Below, in pieces: positions 57,101 to 63,238 of a DNA stretch of 64,000 nucleotides. The stretch's first letter is position 1; each line of letters opens with the position of its first letter. This stretch comes from Periplaneta americana (Eukaryota > Arthropoda > Insecta > Blattodea > Blattidae), in NCBI RefSeq assembly GCF_040183065.1, contig NC_091121.1, positions 66,315,787-66,379,786 on the forward strand, read 5' to 3'. The position numbers and the translations under genes were made by a program. Under the pieces are notes generated by a model that saw only the letters and a program-made list of their open reading frames with translations, ran no database searches and was not told where the DNA came from.

Positions 57101-58836
57101 TGGAACCTTCTCGTGAAGTTACAGAACATTTTATATACGAGTATCTTAGTATAATTAAATAATGATCATTATTTTGTTTCAGAGCATATGGGATAACCAT
57201 TGCTGTTTTAGGATATGTATGAATTTTTTTGTTTAAATGACTTTGAAAAATACATGGTCAAATTGACTAGCATGCTCACTTTGCATTACACATGTCTGAT
57301 CTAGCTATATTTGATATTGGAGTGTGCATGCAGTGGCACTTCAAATTCTGATTGACAGTGTTATACGTCTAAAAATTCTATATTAGTGTTGTGTAACTAT
57401 TCGAAATTGGACTGGTTCATAAGCATATAAACTTTTTTACCAAAAATTAACTCAGGAGTAAATTATACAATTGTCAGCATAATTTTATGGATTGCTCTGT
57501 ACATATTTCTGCTAGATAACTGTGTTATTTTTTTTCTTCAATCTGATGATGATTTTACTTTAAAAATCAATCCGTTTTCAATATTTTTCCAGACCATTTT
57601 TAATAAAACATCGAAATTACTTTTTTAAAAGGAGATGATTCTTGTATTATGTCACGTAACATGCATGTTAAAGTATCTGTACTCATAATATATCTAATTG
57701 TACACCCTTTGAAACGGAAATTAGTCTCTGTCCAGGGACTAAGTCCACTTCAGAATAGCTCAGGAATAATCGTGTGTGCATTTTACATAGAAAGATTCAA
57801 TGCCCGGTCTTTGTAACGAGAAGAAAGAACTCGATCGCTAAGCCATAAAGGCTTCATAAGGAATATATCGTTTTGTGACATACTACTGCTACTACTTGAT
57901 TTTTGCCTTGGGCCTCAATGCTTAATATTTCCCCATGTGAATCTCGTGTTAACCTGAATGACATTCAGACAAATTCATGCAACAAGAGAACAACCATTTT
58001 CCGTGTCAGAAGGTGTACATACAATAATGTCGTTAAGAATACGTCCATTAATGACTTCATATTCAAAAATGCAATTACTGATGTACAGTTAAATTGTATC
58101 GACCATTTATTCCTATGTCAGCAATAATTTCGAAGTACTAAATTTGATCCATATTAAATTCATGAAATTAGGATAGTTGAGAAAGGGAAGAAAATTTTTC
58201 CCTGAGAAAAAGCTTTAAAAATCTTGAAGCAAATTGTGATAATGTAATTGGTACTTTGTAGTTTTATCCAGAAAATTTGTATTCCAGTATTATTGTATTG
58301 TGAGGAATAATGTAGGCCTGTTACTTTATGCCCTTTCTCCTTTATCTTAATGCATCCTTTCTCTTCTAACCTGATTTTATACTAATTTGAAGTGAGTTTA
58401 ATTTACAGATGAAGGTTCCAGGCACTGAATAACTTTAATATAAATACTAAACTAGCTTCTCTTTCTCTCACTGCTTATTGGATATAATTTTGTGGCATGT
58501 TATATAACAACAAGACATGTGACACTTCACAATAAGTCTGCAGACCTTGCATTGCGCACATGTCACATTAGCAACATATGAAGGTAGTCTGCACTGTTTG
58601 AAATTACTTAAACAGTGTGCATAAACTTTGATGTAAGGACTTTATAAACAACTCAGTATGTAACTGCATGTTAGATTCACTGTGTTTTCATTGTCCTGTC
58701 TATGAAATTCACATATTGCTTCCAAAATTTTATTCATGGCACTCGTTCTATACAAAGGGTTCTTTCTTCTTTTCAACCAGAAAACTACAGGCTTGAGACC
58801 AAGTATGAAAATCATCTAATCGTCAAAGTAGCATTG
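20321..58836 (+). CDS. ANO8: Anoctamin-8 (TMEM16H), first 10 coding exons, C-terminus outside window
   Basis: Seen: exons 20321-20438, 20516-20601, 30958-31118, 31398-31633, 32375-32491, 35379-35485, 39773-39958, 40956-41108, 44026-44161 and 58781-58836 join in phase for 1356 nt (452 codons), all with GT-AG borders. Landmarks: [10 protein letters not shown] and VVHVRHHAS (N-terminal domain), [22 protein letters not shown], then [17 protein letters not shown] (TM1), [21 protein letters not shown], and [10 protein letters not shown]. Against remembered human sequences, ANO8 fits clearly better than ANO10 (VRHH, FAWLG, ELAYKWGTLD). Known: TMEM16-family proteins have ten membrane helices; ANO8 tethers ER to plasma membrane. 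The Drosophila counterpart is white walker. Inference: the Ca-binding helices and the C-terminus lie past 64000. The start ATG at 20321 is the first in frame. Confidence 0.95.
20516..20601 (+). CDS. ANO8: ANO8 exon 2
   Basis: The acceptor TTTTCAG precedes 20516 and the donor GTCAGA follows 20601. It encodes [19 protein letters not shown] and IQTIPTQ, the counterpart of human LVSHKAWMKTVPTE. The intron before it is only 77 bp; the next is 10.4 kb. Confidence 0.88.
20937..21012. repeat. 38-bp perfect tandem duplication
   Basis: Two identical 38-bp units begin tacttgttccacatcttaat. Being perfect, the duplication is recent. Confidence 0.95.
21103..21153. repeat. (TA)n microsatellite
   Basis: Uninterrupted TA units in ANO8 intron 2. 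Confidence 0.95.
21525..21575 (-). mobile_element. LINE 3'-end scrap (RNase H family)
   Basis: gtcattagctcttttgcactccaatatt resembles the 3' end at 37316-37345 (gtcattttacctctcgcactccaatatt). Confidence 0.5.
21795..21858. repeat. Tandem duplication of about 34 bp
   Basis: The words gttatactttcaatagaatt and ttgcg occur twice in succession, separated by agggtcat. Confidence 0.85.
22155..22212 (+). mobile_element. LINE 3'-end scrap (RNase H family), plus orientation
   Basis: atggcttcattgccagatgc then aaggcactagacaacaacatg parallels the end of the intact copy at 36708-36750. Confidence 0.6.
22330..23395 (-). mobile_element. Tc1-family transposon remnant
   Basis: The minus strand starts near 23393 with [20 protein letters not shown], includes [20 protein letters not shown] near 23130, then the DDE end: [18 protein letters not shown] near 22690 and [19 protein letters not shown] near 22600, the Tc1 landmarks. 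Stops, frame changes and missing central sequence make it inactive. No terminal inverted repeats could be identified. Confidence 0.85.
23840..23915 (-). mobile_element. LINE 3'-end scrap (RNase H family)
   Basis: ctaatgctcagttcttggca then ataaagccattaactctcttgctctccaatatt follows the 3' end at 37297-37345 with many substitutions. It is only the last 75 bp or so. Confidence 0.65.
24691..24778. repeat. Purine-rich (GAA/GGA)n tract
   Basis: Almost pure A/G on the plus strand over about 88 bp. Poly-Leu/Ser frames on the opposite strand are artefacts. Confidence 0.9.
24930..25190 (+). repeat. tRNA-headed SINE
   Basis: The head has ctgcacctgagtgtgggtttgaatcctgcttggg (box B-like GGTTTGAATCC), then ttaagtgattggggttttta, sharing body wording with the SINEs at 2225 and 30.2-30.4 kb. 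Confidence 0.65.
25285..25720 (-). mobile_element. LINE reverse-transcriptase C-terminal fragment
   Basis: The minus strand reads [20 protein letters not shown] near 25670, [20 protein letters not shown] near 25570, and [18 protein letters not shown] near 25360. This is a typical arthropod non-LTR element tail. It has stops and lies in ANO8 intron 2, antisense. Confidence 0.85.
26108..26340 (-). mobile_element. 5'-truncated LINE 3' end
   Basis: It starts cttacttacaaatggctttc, the same 3' terminus as at 28155 and 39573, and continues with the antisense of a C-terminus ending in a WINLAQ-like block. Confidence 0.8.
27654..27669. repeat. SINE target-site duplication, left
   Basis: AAAGTAATTAAATATT, 16 bp, is repeated exactly at 27926-27941. 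Confidence 0.95.
27670..27925 (+). repeat. tRNA-derived SINE, copy 1
   Basis: The head contains a box B GGTTCGATTCC; the body includes ccctcaacccaatatgagca, aatgctgggtaactttcggt and atctcattcagacgctaa; the tail is ctactaaaataaaataaa. An exact 16-bp duplication flanks it. A second full copy lies at 52436-52697. Confidence 0.95.
27926..27941. repeat. SINE target-site duplication, right
   Basis: Identical to 27654-27669. Confidence 0.95.
28150..28560 (-). mobile_element. 5'-truncated LINE 3' end with C-terminal coding
   Basis: The 3' terminus is gcttacttacaaatggcttt. The minus strand encodes [16 protein letters not shown] then [20 protein letters not shown] near 28420-28300, a C-terminal signature of arthropod endonuclease-reverse transcriptases. 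Confidence 0.9.
29200..30550 (-). mobile_element. hAT-family transposon (ZBED-like), degenerate, with SINE insert
   Basis: Termini CAGTGATTCCCAAAGTGTG (29200) and, on the other strand, CAGTGTTTCCCAAACTTTT (ending 30550) form hAT-type inverted repeats. The minus strand carries transposase pieces, e.g. [19 protein letters not shown] near 30020. The flanking 8-mers (ccagtata and ctcttata) agree at 5 of 8 positions, so the target duplication is decayed or absent. A SINE sits at 30187-30445. Confidence 0.8.
30187..30445 (-). repeat. tRNA-headed SINE nested in the hAT element
   Basis: Read on the minus strand: a head with box A-like tatagctcggtcagctgagg, box B-like GGTTCCATTCCC, body with gctgattaccaggttgagtt, and tail taaataaccaactaaaaaaa. 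It interrupts hAT sequence on both sides and is therefore younger. Confidence 0.8.
30958..31118 (+). CDS. ANO8: ANO8 exon 3: N-terminal domain
   Basis: The acceptor TTGCAG precedes 30958 and the donor GTGAGT follows 31118. It encodes residues 69-121, including [20 protein letters not shown] and [10 protein letters not shown]. It ends in phase 2. Confidence 0.96.
31398..31633 (+). CDS. ANO8: ANO8 exon 4: N-terminal domain
   Basis: The acceptor GGTTTAG precedes 31398, chosen because it restores the [10 protein letters not shown] reading in phase, and the donor GTACAT follows 31633. EYGGGLKEF and [11 protein letters not shown] match human EFGGGTRGF and LRFFTSQERQS. Confidence 0.94.
32375..32491 (+). 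CDS. ANO8: ANO8 exon 5
   Basis: The acceptor TTCCTTAG precedes 32375 and the donor GTAACT follows 32491. It encodes [13 protein letters not shown] and ends RQPLD across the junction, matching human ARGIIQQVFPVHE and NQPLD. Confidence 0.95.
33137..34477 (+). mobile_element. mariner transposon, nearly full length, inactivated
   Basis: Inverted termini share GCATCCAGAAAG(C/T)AAGTTTCCC (33146-33167; reverse strand of 34449-34470). The right end extends to CGAAGC plus TA at 34476-34477; the left outer bases have diverged. The transposase spans about 33303-34380: [28 protein letters not shown], then a TGA after NG (33509), [18 protein letters not shown], a TAA after LLIDFLPRG near 33972, a 1-bp frame loss near 34000, [13 protein letters not shown] and GGYVEK. 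Of the mariner D,D34D triad, positions one and three are Asn (MGNETW, VPSNFH); only HDN remains. It lies in ANO8 intron 5. Confidence 0.93.
33303..34380 (+). pseudogene. mariner transposase pseudogene
   Basis: Coding remnant of the above element: N-terminal HTH region (33303-33508), central DDE region (33546-33971) and C-terminal part (34001-34380). It is broken by TGA at 33509, TAA at 33972 and a frameshift near 34000. Most lesions are CG-to-TG or CG-to-CA changes. The protein could not cut DNA given the lost acidic residues. Confidence 0.92.
35379..35485 (+). CDS. ANO8: ANO8 exon 6: first transmembrane helix
   Basis: The acceptor ATTGTAG precedes 35379 and the donor GTAAGT follows 35485. 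It encodes [18 protein letters not shown] then [17 protein letters not shown], nearly identical to human [18 protein letters not shown]. Confidence 0.97.
35640..36752 (+). mobile_element. LINE 3' part with RNase H domain, open frame of 344 codons
   Basis: One uninterrupted frame (35702-36736) encodes an RNase H domain: LHLYTGGS (first catalytic Asp is Gly), [39 protein letters not shown], then a CCHC-like C-terminus ([20 protein letters not shown]). This is the 3' end of a jockey/I-like non-LTR element, 5'-truncated and inserted in ANO8 intron 6. It ends tgcctggcattagaaaacaac. The long open frame suggests a young copy. A near-identical inverted partial copy lies 0.5 kb away. Confidence 0.92.
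37055..37285 (+). repeat. Dispersed repeat, relative of 2540-2765
   Basis: It contains tgcaatggagggggaaagga, actggccaccctacc and cctggcccagttgcttcata, the reverse complement of the repeat at 2.5-2.8 kb. It is bracketed by an inverted pair of about 35 bp (37058-37092 and 37248-37282: tatatttttctgtcacattc with gaatgtgatagaaaaatata). Strand is arbitrary. Confidence 0.7.
37287..37850 (-). mobile_element. LINE 3' part with RNase H domain, inverted copy
   Basis: The minus strand carries [20 protein letters not shown] and [11 protein letters not shown], almost identical to the plus-strand copy at 36255-36752. It is truncated within the RNase H domain and has a small deletion near [11 protein letters not shown]. 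The two copies face each other tail to tail. Confidence 0.92.
38640..39570. other. ANO8 intron 6, unassigned inverted and tandem pieces
   Basis: The words catacgagcatcttaattac (38961) and ataatgatagtaattaagac (38893) form a loose inverted pair, and gctgagttgttattggctga repeats gctgacttgtcattggctga in tandem (39401-39450). tatgctcgaccatat (39010) also pairs with catggtcgagcata (39532). It may be an unknown MITE of about 0.55-0.65 kb. Confidence 0.4.
39573..39650 (-). mobile_element. Very short 5'-truncated LINE 3' end
   Basis: cttacttgcaaatggctttt then aaagaacccggaggttcatt matches the termini at 26108 and 28150. The minus strand still encodes the final [13 protein letters not shown]. It sits about 120 bp upstream of ANO8 exon 7. 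Confidence 0.85.
39773..39958 (+). CDS. ANO8: ANO8 exon 7: second transmembrane helix
   Basis: The acceptor CTACAG precedes 39773 and the donor GTAAGA follows 39958. It has 62 codons with [19 protein letters not shown] (helix), [10 protein letters not shown] and VEPRP, all anoctamin hallmarks. Confidence 0.97.
40956..41108 (+). CDS. ANO8: ANO8 exon 8: third transmembrane helix
   Basis: The acceptor TTGCAG precedes 40956 and the donor GTTCGA follows 41108. It encodes [16 protein letters not shown] then a long hydrophobic run, matching human YPPWKRLLFQLLVSLP. Confidence 0.96.
42089..42140. repeat. (ATT)n microsatellite
   Basis: About 17 uninterrupted units. Confidence 0.95.
42221..42297 (-). 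other. tRNA-like sequence, unit 1 (not a functional tRNA)
   Basis: The minus strand has an acceptor stem TCCCGGC/GCCGGAA (one mismatch), D-arm GCTCAGTTGGAAAGAGC, box B GGTTCGATTCC and a T-stem. The anticodon arm CTCAGCATGTAGAGCTGAG gives a loop of 9, or 7 with a 6-bp stem, so decoding identity is doubtful. It probably serves as a Pol III promoter of the repeat. Confidence 0.75.
42561..42637 (-). other. tRNA-like sequence, unit 2
   Basis: As unit 1 but with CTCAGCGCATAGAGCTGAG in the anticodon arm and GATCCTGGGTTCG in the T-arm. The two copies differ exactly where an anticodon would lie, which argues against a selected tRNA. Confidence 0.75.
44026..44161 (+). CDS. ANO8: ANO8 exon 9: next membrane helix
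   Basis: The acceptor TATTAG precedes 44026 and the donor GTGAGT follows 44161. It encodes [20 protein letters not shown] and CWLNDK, like human FLPKVMLALLVS and IWLNDM. Phase 1 at the end. Confidence 0.95.
44571..44586. repeat. (GTCT)n short tandem repeat
   Basis: Four to five CTGT units. Confidence 0.9.
46181..46411 (+). pseudogene. Transposase C-terminal remnant of the long-repeat element
   Basis: A 76-codon piece containing the final acidic motif region ([14 protein letters not shown]) and EELKNEIR. It continues, out of frame, beyond the Tigger at 47448. It has no intact N-terminus. Confidence 0.75.
46434..47447 (+). mobile_element. pogo/Tigger transposon, nested, internally deleted
   Basis: TA duplications (46432-46433, 47448-47449) flank termini CAGTCAACTCTGGATATAGTGAAC and its inverted copy (one mismatch, C/T at position 11). 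More gttatagtgaac-like words follow inside both ends. From 47126 the plus strand reads [18 protein letters not shown] then a stop, the start of a CENP-B-like Tigger transposase. The catalytic part is missing. Confidence 0.93.
47729..49030. other. ANO8 intron 9, nothing recognised
   Basis: AT-rich; no coding, terminal-repeat or tRNA-like signal could be supported. Confidence 0.6.
49035..49246 (+). mobile_element. LINE 3'-end fragment (RNase H family)
   Basis: About 210 bp is nearly identical to 36540-36752 ([20 protein letters not shown]; end tgcctggcattagaaaacaac). It starts abruptly, as 5'-truncated insertions do. Confidence 0.92.
49247..52425. other. ANO8 intron 9, nothing certain
   Basis: No gene recognised. 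A 74-codon plus-strand frame at 51613-51837 has spaced Cys and His ([15 protein letters not shown]) but no clear family. It could be the zinc-knuckle tail of a DNA transposon. Confidence 0.45.
52426..52435. repeat. SINE target-site duplication, left
   Basis: AGCATTGTAG; the partner at 52698-52707 is AGCATCGTAG, one mismatch. Confidence 0.8.
52436..52697 (+). repeat. tRNA-derived SINE, copy 2
   Basis: Same family as 27670-27925, about 90% identical throughout, beginning ggtccacacctgtggagtaa and ending actaaaataaaaaataaa. Box B is GGTTCGATTCC. Confidence 0.95.
52698..52707. repeat. SINE target-site duplication, right
   Basis: AGCATCGTAG, partner of 52426-52435. Confidence 0.8.
53100..53400 (+). 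repeat. tRNA-headed SINE whose head is split by AT-rich sequence
   Basis: The box A-like cctcagtggctagagtactt (53107) is followed about 85 bp later by box B-like GGGTTCAACTCCCG (53199), too far for a tRNA. Between them is AT-rich sequence with ttaatattaatattaataaa. The body follows (gggcaaaccctgatccaggc; caacaccgggattttctcc). Confidence 0.65.
53401..58780. other. ANO8 intron 9, nothing recognised
   Basis: More than 5 kb of AT-rich DNA with only short frames and no transposon landmarks that I can see. Confidence 0.6.
58781..58836 (+). CDS. ANO8: ANO8 exon 10: short exon after a 14.6-kb intron
   Basis: The acceptor TTTTCAACCAG precedes 58781. In phase with exon 9 it reads [19 protein letters not shown], matching human ENYRLESAYEKHLIIKVVL. 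The donor is weak: GTTTGT at 58837 is preferred because the next residues should be FQFVN; GTATCC at 58841 is the alternative. Confidence 0.93.
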
Positions 58837-59039
58837 GTTTGTATCCAGACGGCTCGCTTGCTTGCCTGTTCGTTGTAACTCTGTGGCATATCTTGCTTTT
58901 TATCCCATGAATGAAGTCATGCTGCCTAGTGTTGGTATTGGAATCATGATTCTTTAAAGAAATATCAATTAACCTAGCAAAATGTGAATAAAATCCGGAT
59001 TGAAGTGCCATTAGTAGTGCATTTTCGAATGAAATGGAA

Positions 59040-59308
59040 ATGAATTAAATACTGTTATCGTCACAATCATGCCATGGTATGAAAGAAAAATTTCACAACC
59101 TCGAGCGGGAATCGAACCTGCGACTTCCTTTTCTCCGGTCAGGCGCTCTACCACTGAGCTATCGAGTTCGTCTCACGCCAAAGGCTCGGAATTGTGGTAG
59201 AGCGCCTGACCGGAGAACATGAAGTCGCAGGTTCGATTCCTGCTCGAGGTTGTGAAATTTTTCTTTCATACCATGGCATGATTGTGACCATAATAGTATT
59301 TAATTCAT
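59040..59308. repeat. Foldback with tRNA-like arms
   Basis: Arms 59040-59154 and 59194-59308, 115 bp each, are reverse complements with a few mismatches, around a 39-base loop. Each arm contains box B-like GGTTCGATTCC (minus strand in the left arm, plus in the right), a D-arm word gtggtagagcgcctgaccgg, and an outer tail gttgtgaaatttttctttca. The left arm alone extends to ctcgatagctcagtgg, completing a tRNA-like head. Confidence 0.9.
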
Positions 59309-59639
59309 TAATATGTCACATCAACGGACGTATATACGTCATCCAAACATCGTGAAATGGAAATGTTATATACAAAATTAAGATCTGTATGTCATAGTAA
59401 TGCAACACATGCAACATATTTCTATAACAAAAAAATTAAAGAAAAGAGCAGGCATTTAAAGAAAATATTAAACATACATTACAGTCATGTGCACTTAAAT
59501 ATTGTAGCATATGCAAAATAAAATATGTTAGGAAAATCATCACACACTAAATAATTGTAAGTTATGAAATATATTTCAAACCTTTTTATTTTACAACATA
59601 AGTATACTGAATCACAACATTAGAGCCACCATTACCATT

Positions 59640-60500
59640 CTGATTATTGCCACCACAATCACAAATACTCTCTTCACTCACAACTAGCATTTCTTATTCC
59701 CATCTTTTATCCCACTTACATTTCTACTACCTATTTCTATTTTACCTACAACTTCATTTTCTACTCCTATGTTTTTATCTCCCATTTCTTCTATTACTGC
59801 ATTATTATTACCTCTGTCTCACTTCCTTTTCTAATACCTATTCCTATTTATATTTTTATTTTCCATCTCCTACTCCTGTATTCACTCATCCTACTTCCAT
59901 TCCACCTACTGTTTCTGTTACTTCTACTCCATCACCTATTTATGCTATTTCTACTCTGTCTACTGTTTCTGTTATTTCTACTCAGACTCCGTTTCTGGTA
60001 CTTCTACTCCTGTGTCTACTACCGGTACTTCTACTCAGTCTCCTATTTCTTCTACTTGTACTCCATCTTCAGTTTCTGCTGCTTTTACTCCATCTACTGT
60101 TTCTGCTACTTCTGCTCTTACTGTGTATGCTACATCTACTCCATATCTTATCTTTACTACTACTTCTCTATATCTTATTAAATTTGTACTACTCTATTTC
60201 TACCCTAACTTCTACTTTTGTTTATGCTCCAAGTTTTATTCCATCACCCACCCATATTTTTAGAACTACCACTTCTAGTCCACCTCCTAATTCTGTTTAT
60301 GCTACTCGGATTTATATTCCATCTCCTTTTTCTATTACTTTTACTCAGTTTCTTCTATTCTTCTACTATTCTATTCTCATTTTTATTTATGCTTTTACTT
60401 CTCCATCTTATACTCATTTTTATTCTTCCCTTCAACTTCTCCAACTACCACTCTTCCAGTATTTCTTTTCCTCACTCTTCAACTTATGCTTTAACCGCAC
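59640..60500. repeat. Degenerate pyrimidine-rich repeat tract
   Basis: About 860 bp is dominated by words such as tctactcc, tttctact and tattcct, the decayed remains of a (TTCTACT)-like array. Few stop codons can arise in such sequence, which explains overlapping long frames in all three plus-strand phases, including one of 297 codons. I see no splice or protein-family support for a gene. Confidence 0.85.
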
Positions 60501-60650
60501 TGTAGATAAGCAGAAAGAAGAAGACAAAATAAACAATTAATATAAGCAATAAAATAGCACAGATTACAAAAACAAGAGCCTATATGATAAAGAACAATCA
60601 CAATTGAAAATGTTTATAAACAATATTCACAAGTACTGGTATAATAATAT

Positions 60651-60695
<45 letters not shown>
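60651..60695. repeat. (AC)(AT)n microsatellite
   Basis: A short AC run followed by about 18 AT units. Confidence 0.95.
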
Positions 60696-60696
<1 letters not shown>

Positions 60697-61029
60697 CAAT
60701 TAATTATCTAACCATATGTCAAGTTCCCTTAATAATTTCTTCAATTTTCACTTTAAATTTAATCATACTATGTTAGCTAAAACAGGGTACTGAGAAATTA
60801 ATTTGTTGCATAGTTTTAAGCCATAGTTGAAGCAATGTTTTATACCAGCTGCCATTGAACTTTTGGATTCTGTAAAATGAAATACGTATTATAATTATGC
60901 CAATATGTGTGAAATTTTTCTTGTTCTTATAAAAAAAAAGAAAATTAATAATGTATATTTATATATCTGCTCCAATTTGAAAACATTAAAATCCAAATGA
61001 AGATATTTAATAGGATAATCAATAGACTT

Positions 61030-61470
61030 TTTCAGACAAATTTTGATTATTCTCTTTTGTAGTAAATCCAGCAGCTTATGGATTTAGAAACGCTGCCCCA
61101 ACCAACAATGCCATAAGGTAGTACAGATTGTTCCAAGGATAAATAAATTAATCTTAAAATATTAAGAGAGAGGTAAGAACGAAGTATAACAAATCTATAT
61201 ATAATTTTGCGTGATTTATTATATAAAAATGCAATGTATGTGTCCCATCTAAGGTGCTGGTCAATTAGTATTCCCAAATATTTAACTTTAGTAGAATTGG
61301 TTAAACATGGATAGTCGCAATTTAGAGAAATTGTACAATTAGGATTGTGAATTTTAATATTGTGAATATAGTCAAGATGTATGTCATTGTGTGAAGTTAG
61401 TGAAAAGGCTACAACCATTGTTTTAGAAATATTTAAAGATAGTAAGTTTGAATCTAGCCATTTTTTTTAT
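61030..61470 (-). mobile_element. LINE reverse-transcriptase thumb fragment
   Basis: The minus strand reads VVAFSLTSHN, then TKVKYLGILIDQHLRWDTYI and RLIYLSLEQSVLPYGIVGWG. This is the thumb region after the catalytic core of jockey/CR1-like reverse transcriptases. Both ends are missing. Confidence 0.9.
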
Positions 61471-62450
61471 TAGATGCTTACCATTGTTTGCTTTCTGATT
61501 TACCTTCATACTTATGCTGTGCTTCGTATTGCAGTCTGTGTAGAGTCTTTGCTTCCATAGTGTGTTTCATCCACTTCAGACTTCCTCTTTATTACTACTA
61601 ATTCACTTATCCTAACTTTTTTTCCATGTCTTCTGACTACCTGCGCACGGTACTTTCATCATTTTATCGTCTCTTCTTCCTCTCTGATTCATGTAATTTT
61701 AGGATCATGGTAAAGTAATTCGTGGATACTTCCTTATGAATAGCAAAATACATTCAAGCGGTATGTAAAGATATTTTTTCACATTTTATACATATACTTA
61801 TGGTTTTTAGAGTTTTAACATGCTATACTTTCGAATATCAAGTAGTAGTAGTAATAATAATAATAATAGTTTCAGTGGTGAACGGTCATTTGTTAAAAAA
61901 ATTAGTAATACCCGAGAAAAAGTAAATAAATTAATACATAACCTTATTTCATTATTCACTAATTTCAATATAACCATTTTAATAGAAATTGAATTCTCTT
62001 TTTCTTCTCCTAAGAAGTGTTACTGTAATGTCGCGAACCATGTATACCATATTTCAGTGAGAAATATAACAATAATCCAGGGGGCTGGTCTGTGAGAGGA
62101 TTACTGTTTGGTAGCCGAGTAGGTATAACTAAGTATACCTGGAATATTTTAAAGGAACTCGGCATTCCTTACAGAATATTAGAACAAAAGATTGTCACTG
62201 TTAGTAAGGACTCATTGTATATTTTACATGGACATCTTTACTACACCTAAATTAATATAATAAATTGTGACATTTTCATACTAATTTATTTATATTATTG
62301 TTAAATTCCATGTTTTAATTTTTACGTGTTCTTAAATGATTCTGTTACATCAACTATGTTCAAATTTCCATTATACACTCTCTTCTAGAATTCAGGATCT
62401 TTTTGACCCCTGCATTTTTAGGCTGATGTTTGTTCTTTTGAATAAATATT
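61471..62450. other. ANO8 intron 10, nothing recognised
   Basis: AT-rich with a small (TAA)n run near 61853. No coding block is supported. Confidence 0.55.
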
Positions 62451-62451
62451 T

Positions 62452-62492
<41 letters not shown>
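62451..62492. repeat. (TTA)n microsatellite
   Basis: ATT units with one G substitution. Confidence 0.9.
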
Positions 62493-62493
<1 letters not shown>

Positions 62494-62832
62494 TCTTTTT
62501 TATAAAGGAATTTTCTGTGATAACACAGGTTTCCTCAACCAAAATATATTTTCTTTCTAAAGTTCTCTCGGTCTAGCCAGTCTTCATCTGTCAGGTTTCT
62601 TTTCTGCACAATCTTCATTTCCTCTGCCCATGTGGGTTATGGTCTATCTCTCTTCCTTCTTCCTTCTGGTTTACAAATTAGGGCTTCTCTATTTAATCTA
62701 TTTTTTCTTCTCATAACATGCCCGTACCATCTTAACTGCATTTCTTCTATTACTTTAACAATATCTTCTGTAACACCTGTTTTCTCTCGTACTATTTTTT
62801 ATTTTTTCCCTCTTTTAAATTTTTGCCGAACA

Positions 62833-62840
62833 CCTTAGAT
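62833..62840. repeat. hAT MITE target duplication, left
   Basis: CCTTAGAT, identical to 63137-63144. Confidence 0.92.
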
Positions 62841-63136
62841 CAGCTATTTTCAACTGGTGTTCGCAAATGATAGGCTGGTGTGCCGCGAGAAAATGAAAAT
62901 AGTAAAGATTGTTGTAGTAAATTGGAAAAATAAAAGTGGAAAGAGTACCGGTAATGAAAAAGTGAGTCCACAAAAGTCAACTTTCAGTGAATGCGACACA
63001 AGTAAACATTAGTAAAGTCATTTCCTCTAAAACCCTCAAAATTCGTCCATGGTTAGGATCCACTGGTTTAGATTATATGAGTGTGCCGCGGGATTTTAAA
63101 TTACACATTTAGTGTGCCACATGTTGAAAAAGATTG
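62841..63136. mobile_element. hAT-type MITE (296 bp)
   Basis: Exact 8-bp duplications flank it. Termini CAGCTATTTTCAACTGGTG and, on the other strand, CAATCTTTTTCAACATGTGG are Charlie-like hAT ends. The phrase gtgtgccgcg occurs near both ends (62879, 63082). It has no coding capacity, so it needs transposase from elsewhere. Confidence 0.88.
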
Positions 63137-63144
63137 CCTTAGAT
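63137..63144. repeat. hAT MITE target duplication, right
   Basis: CCTTAGAT, identical to 62833-62840. Confidence 0.92.
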
Positions 63145-63166
63145 AATCCATCTCTGTAACCTTCAA

Positions 63167-63171
<5 letters not shown>

Positions 63172-63238
<67 letters not shown>
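63172..63238. repeat. (ATT)n microsatellite
   Basis: About 20 units, probably grown from the LINE tail beside it. Confidence 0.92.

Larger units (their letters stand above)
62565..63238 (-). mobile_element. LINE 3' end interrupted by a hAT MITE
   Basis: The minus strand reads EEMQLRWYGHVMRRKNRLNR near 62745 and KIVQKRNLTDEDWLDRE near 62615, the C-terminus of an RTE-like reverse transcriptase. Its other part resumes at 63145 and runs into an ATT microsatellite. The MITE occupies 62841-63136. Confidence 0.75.

Noticed and set aside
20321..58836. Calling the plus-strand gene anoctamin-10 (Axs)
   Set aside because: The [31 protein letters not shown] and ENYRLE blocks agree better with remembered ANO8 than with ANO10, which has GYFGETIALYFGFLE and MTYRWGTL at the same places. 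A phylogeny would settle it.
59096..59260. A pair of opposite tRNA genes
   Set aside because: The anticodon arm does not pair properly, and the sequences share a non-tRNA tail within a palindrome.
59647..60540. 297-codon open frame on the plus strand
   Set aside because: It lies entirely in pyrimidine-rich degenerate repeat; overlapping frames are open too, residues are almost only Leu, Ser, Tyr, Phe and Thr, and it matches no family.
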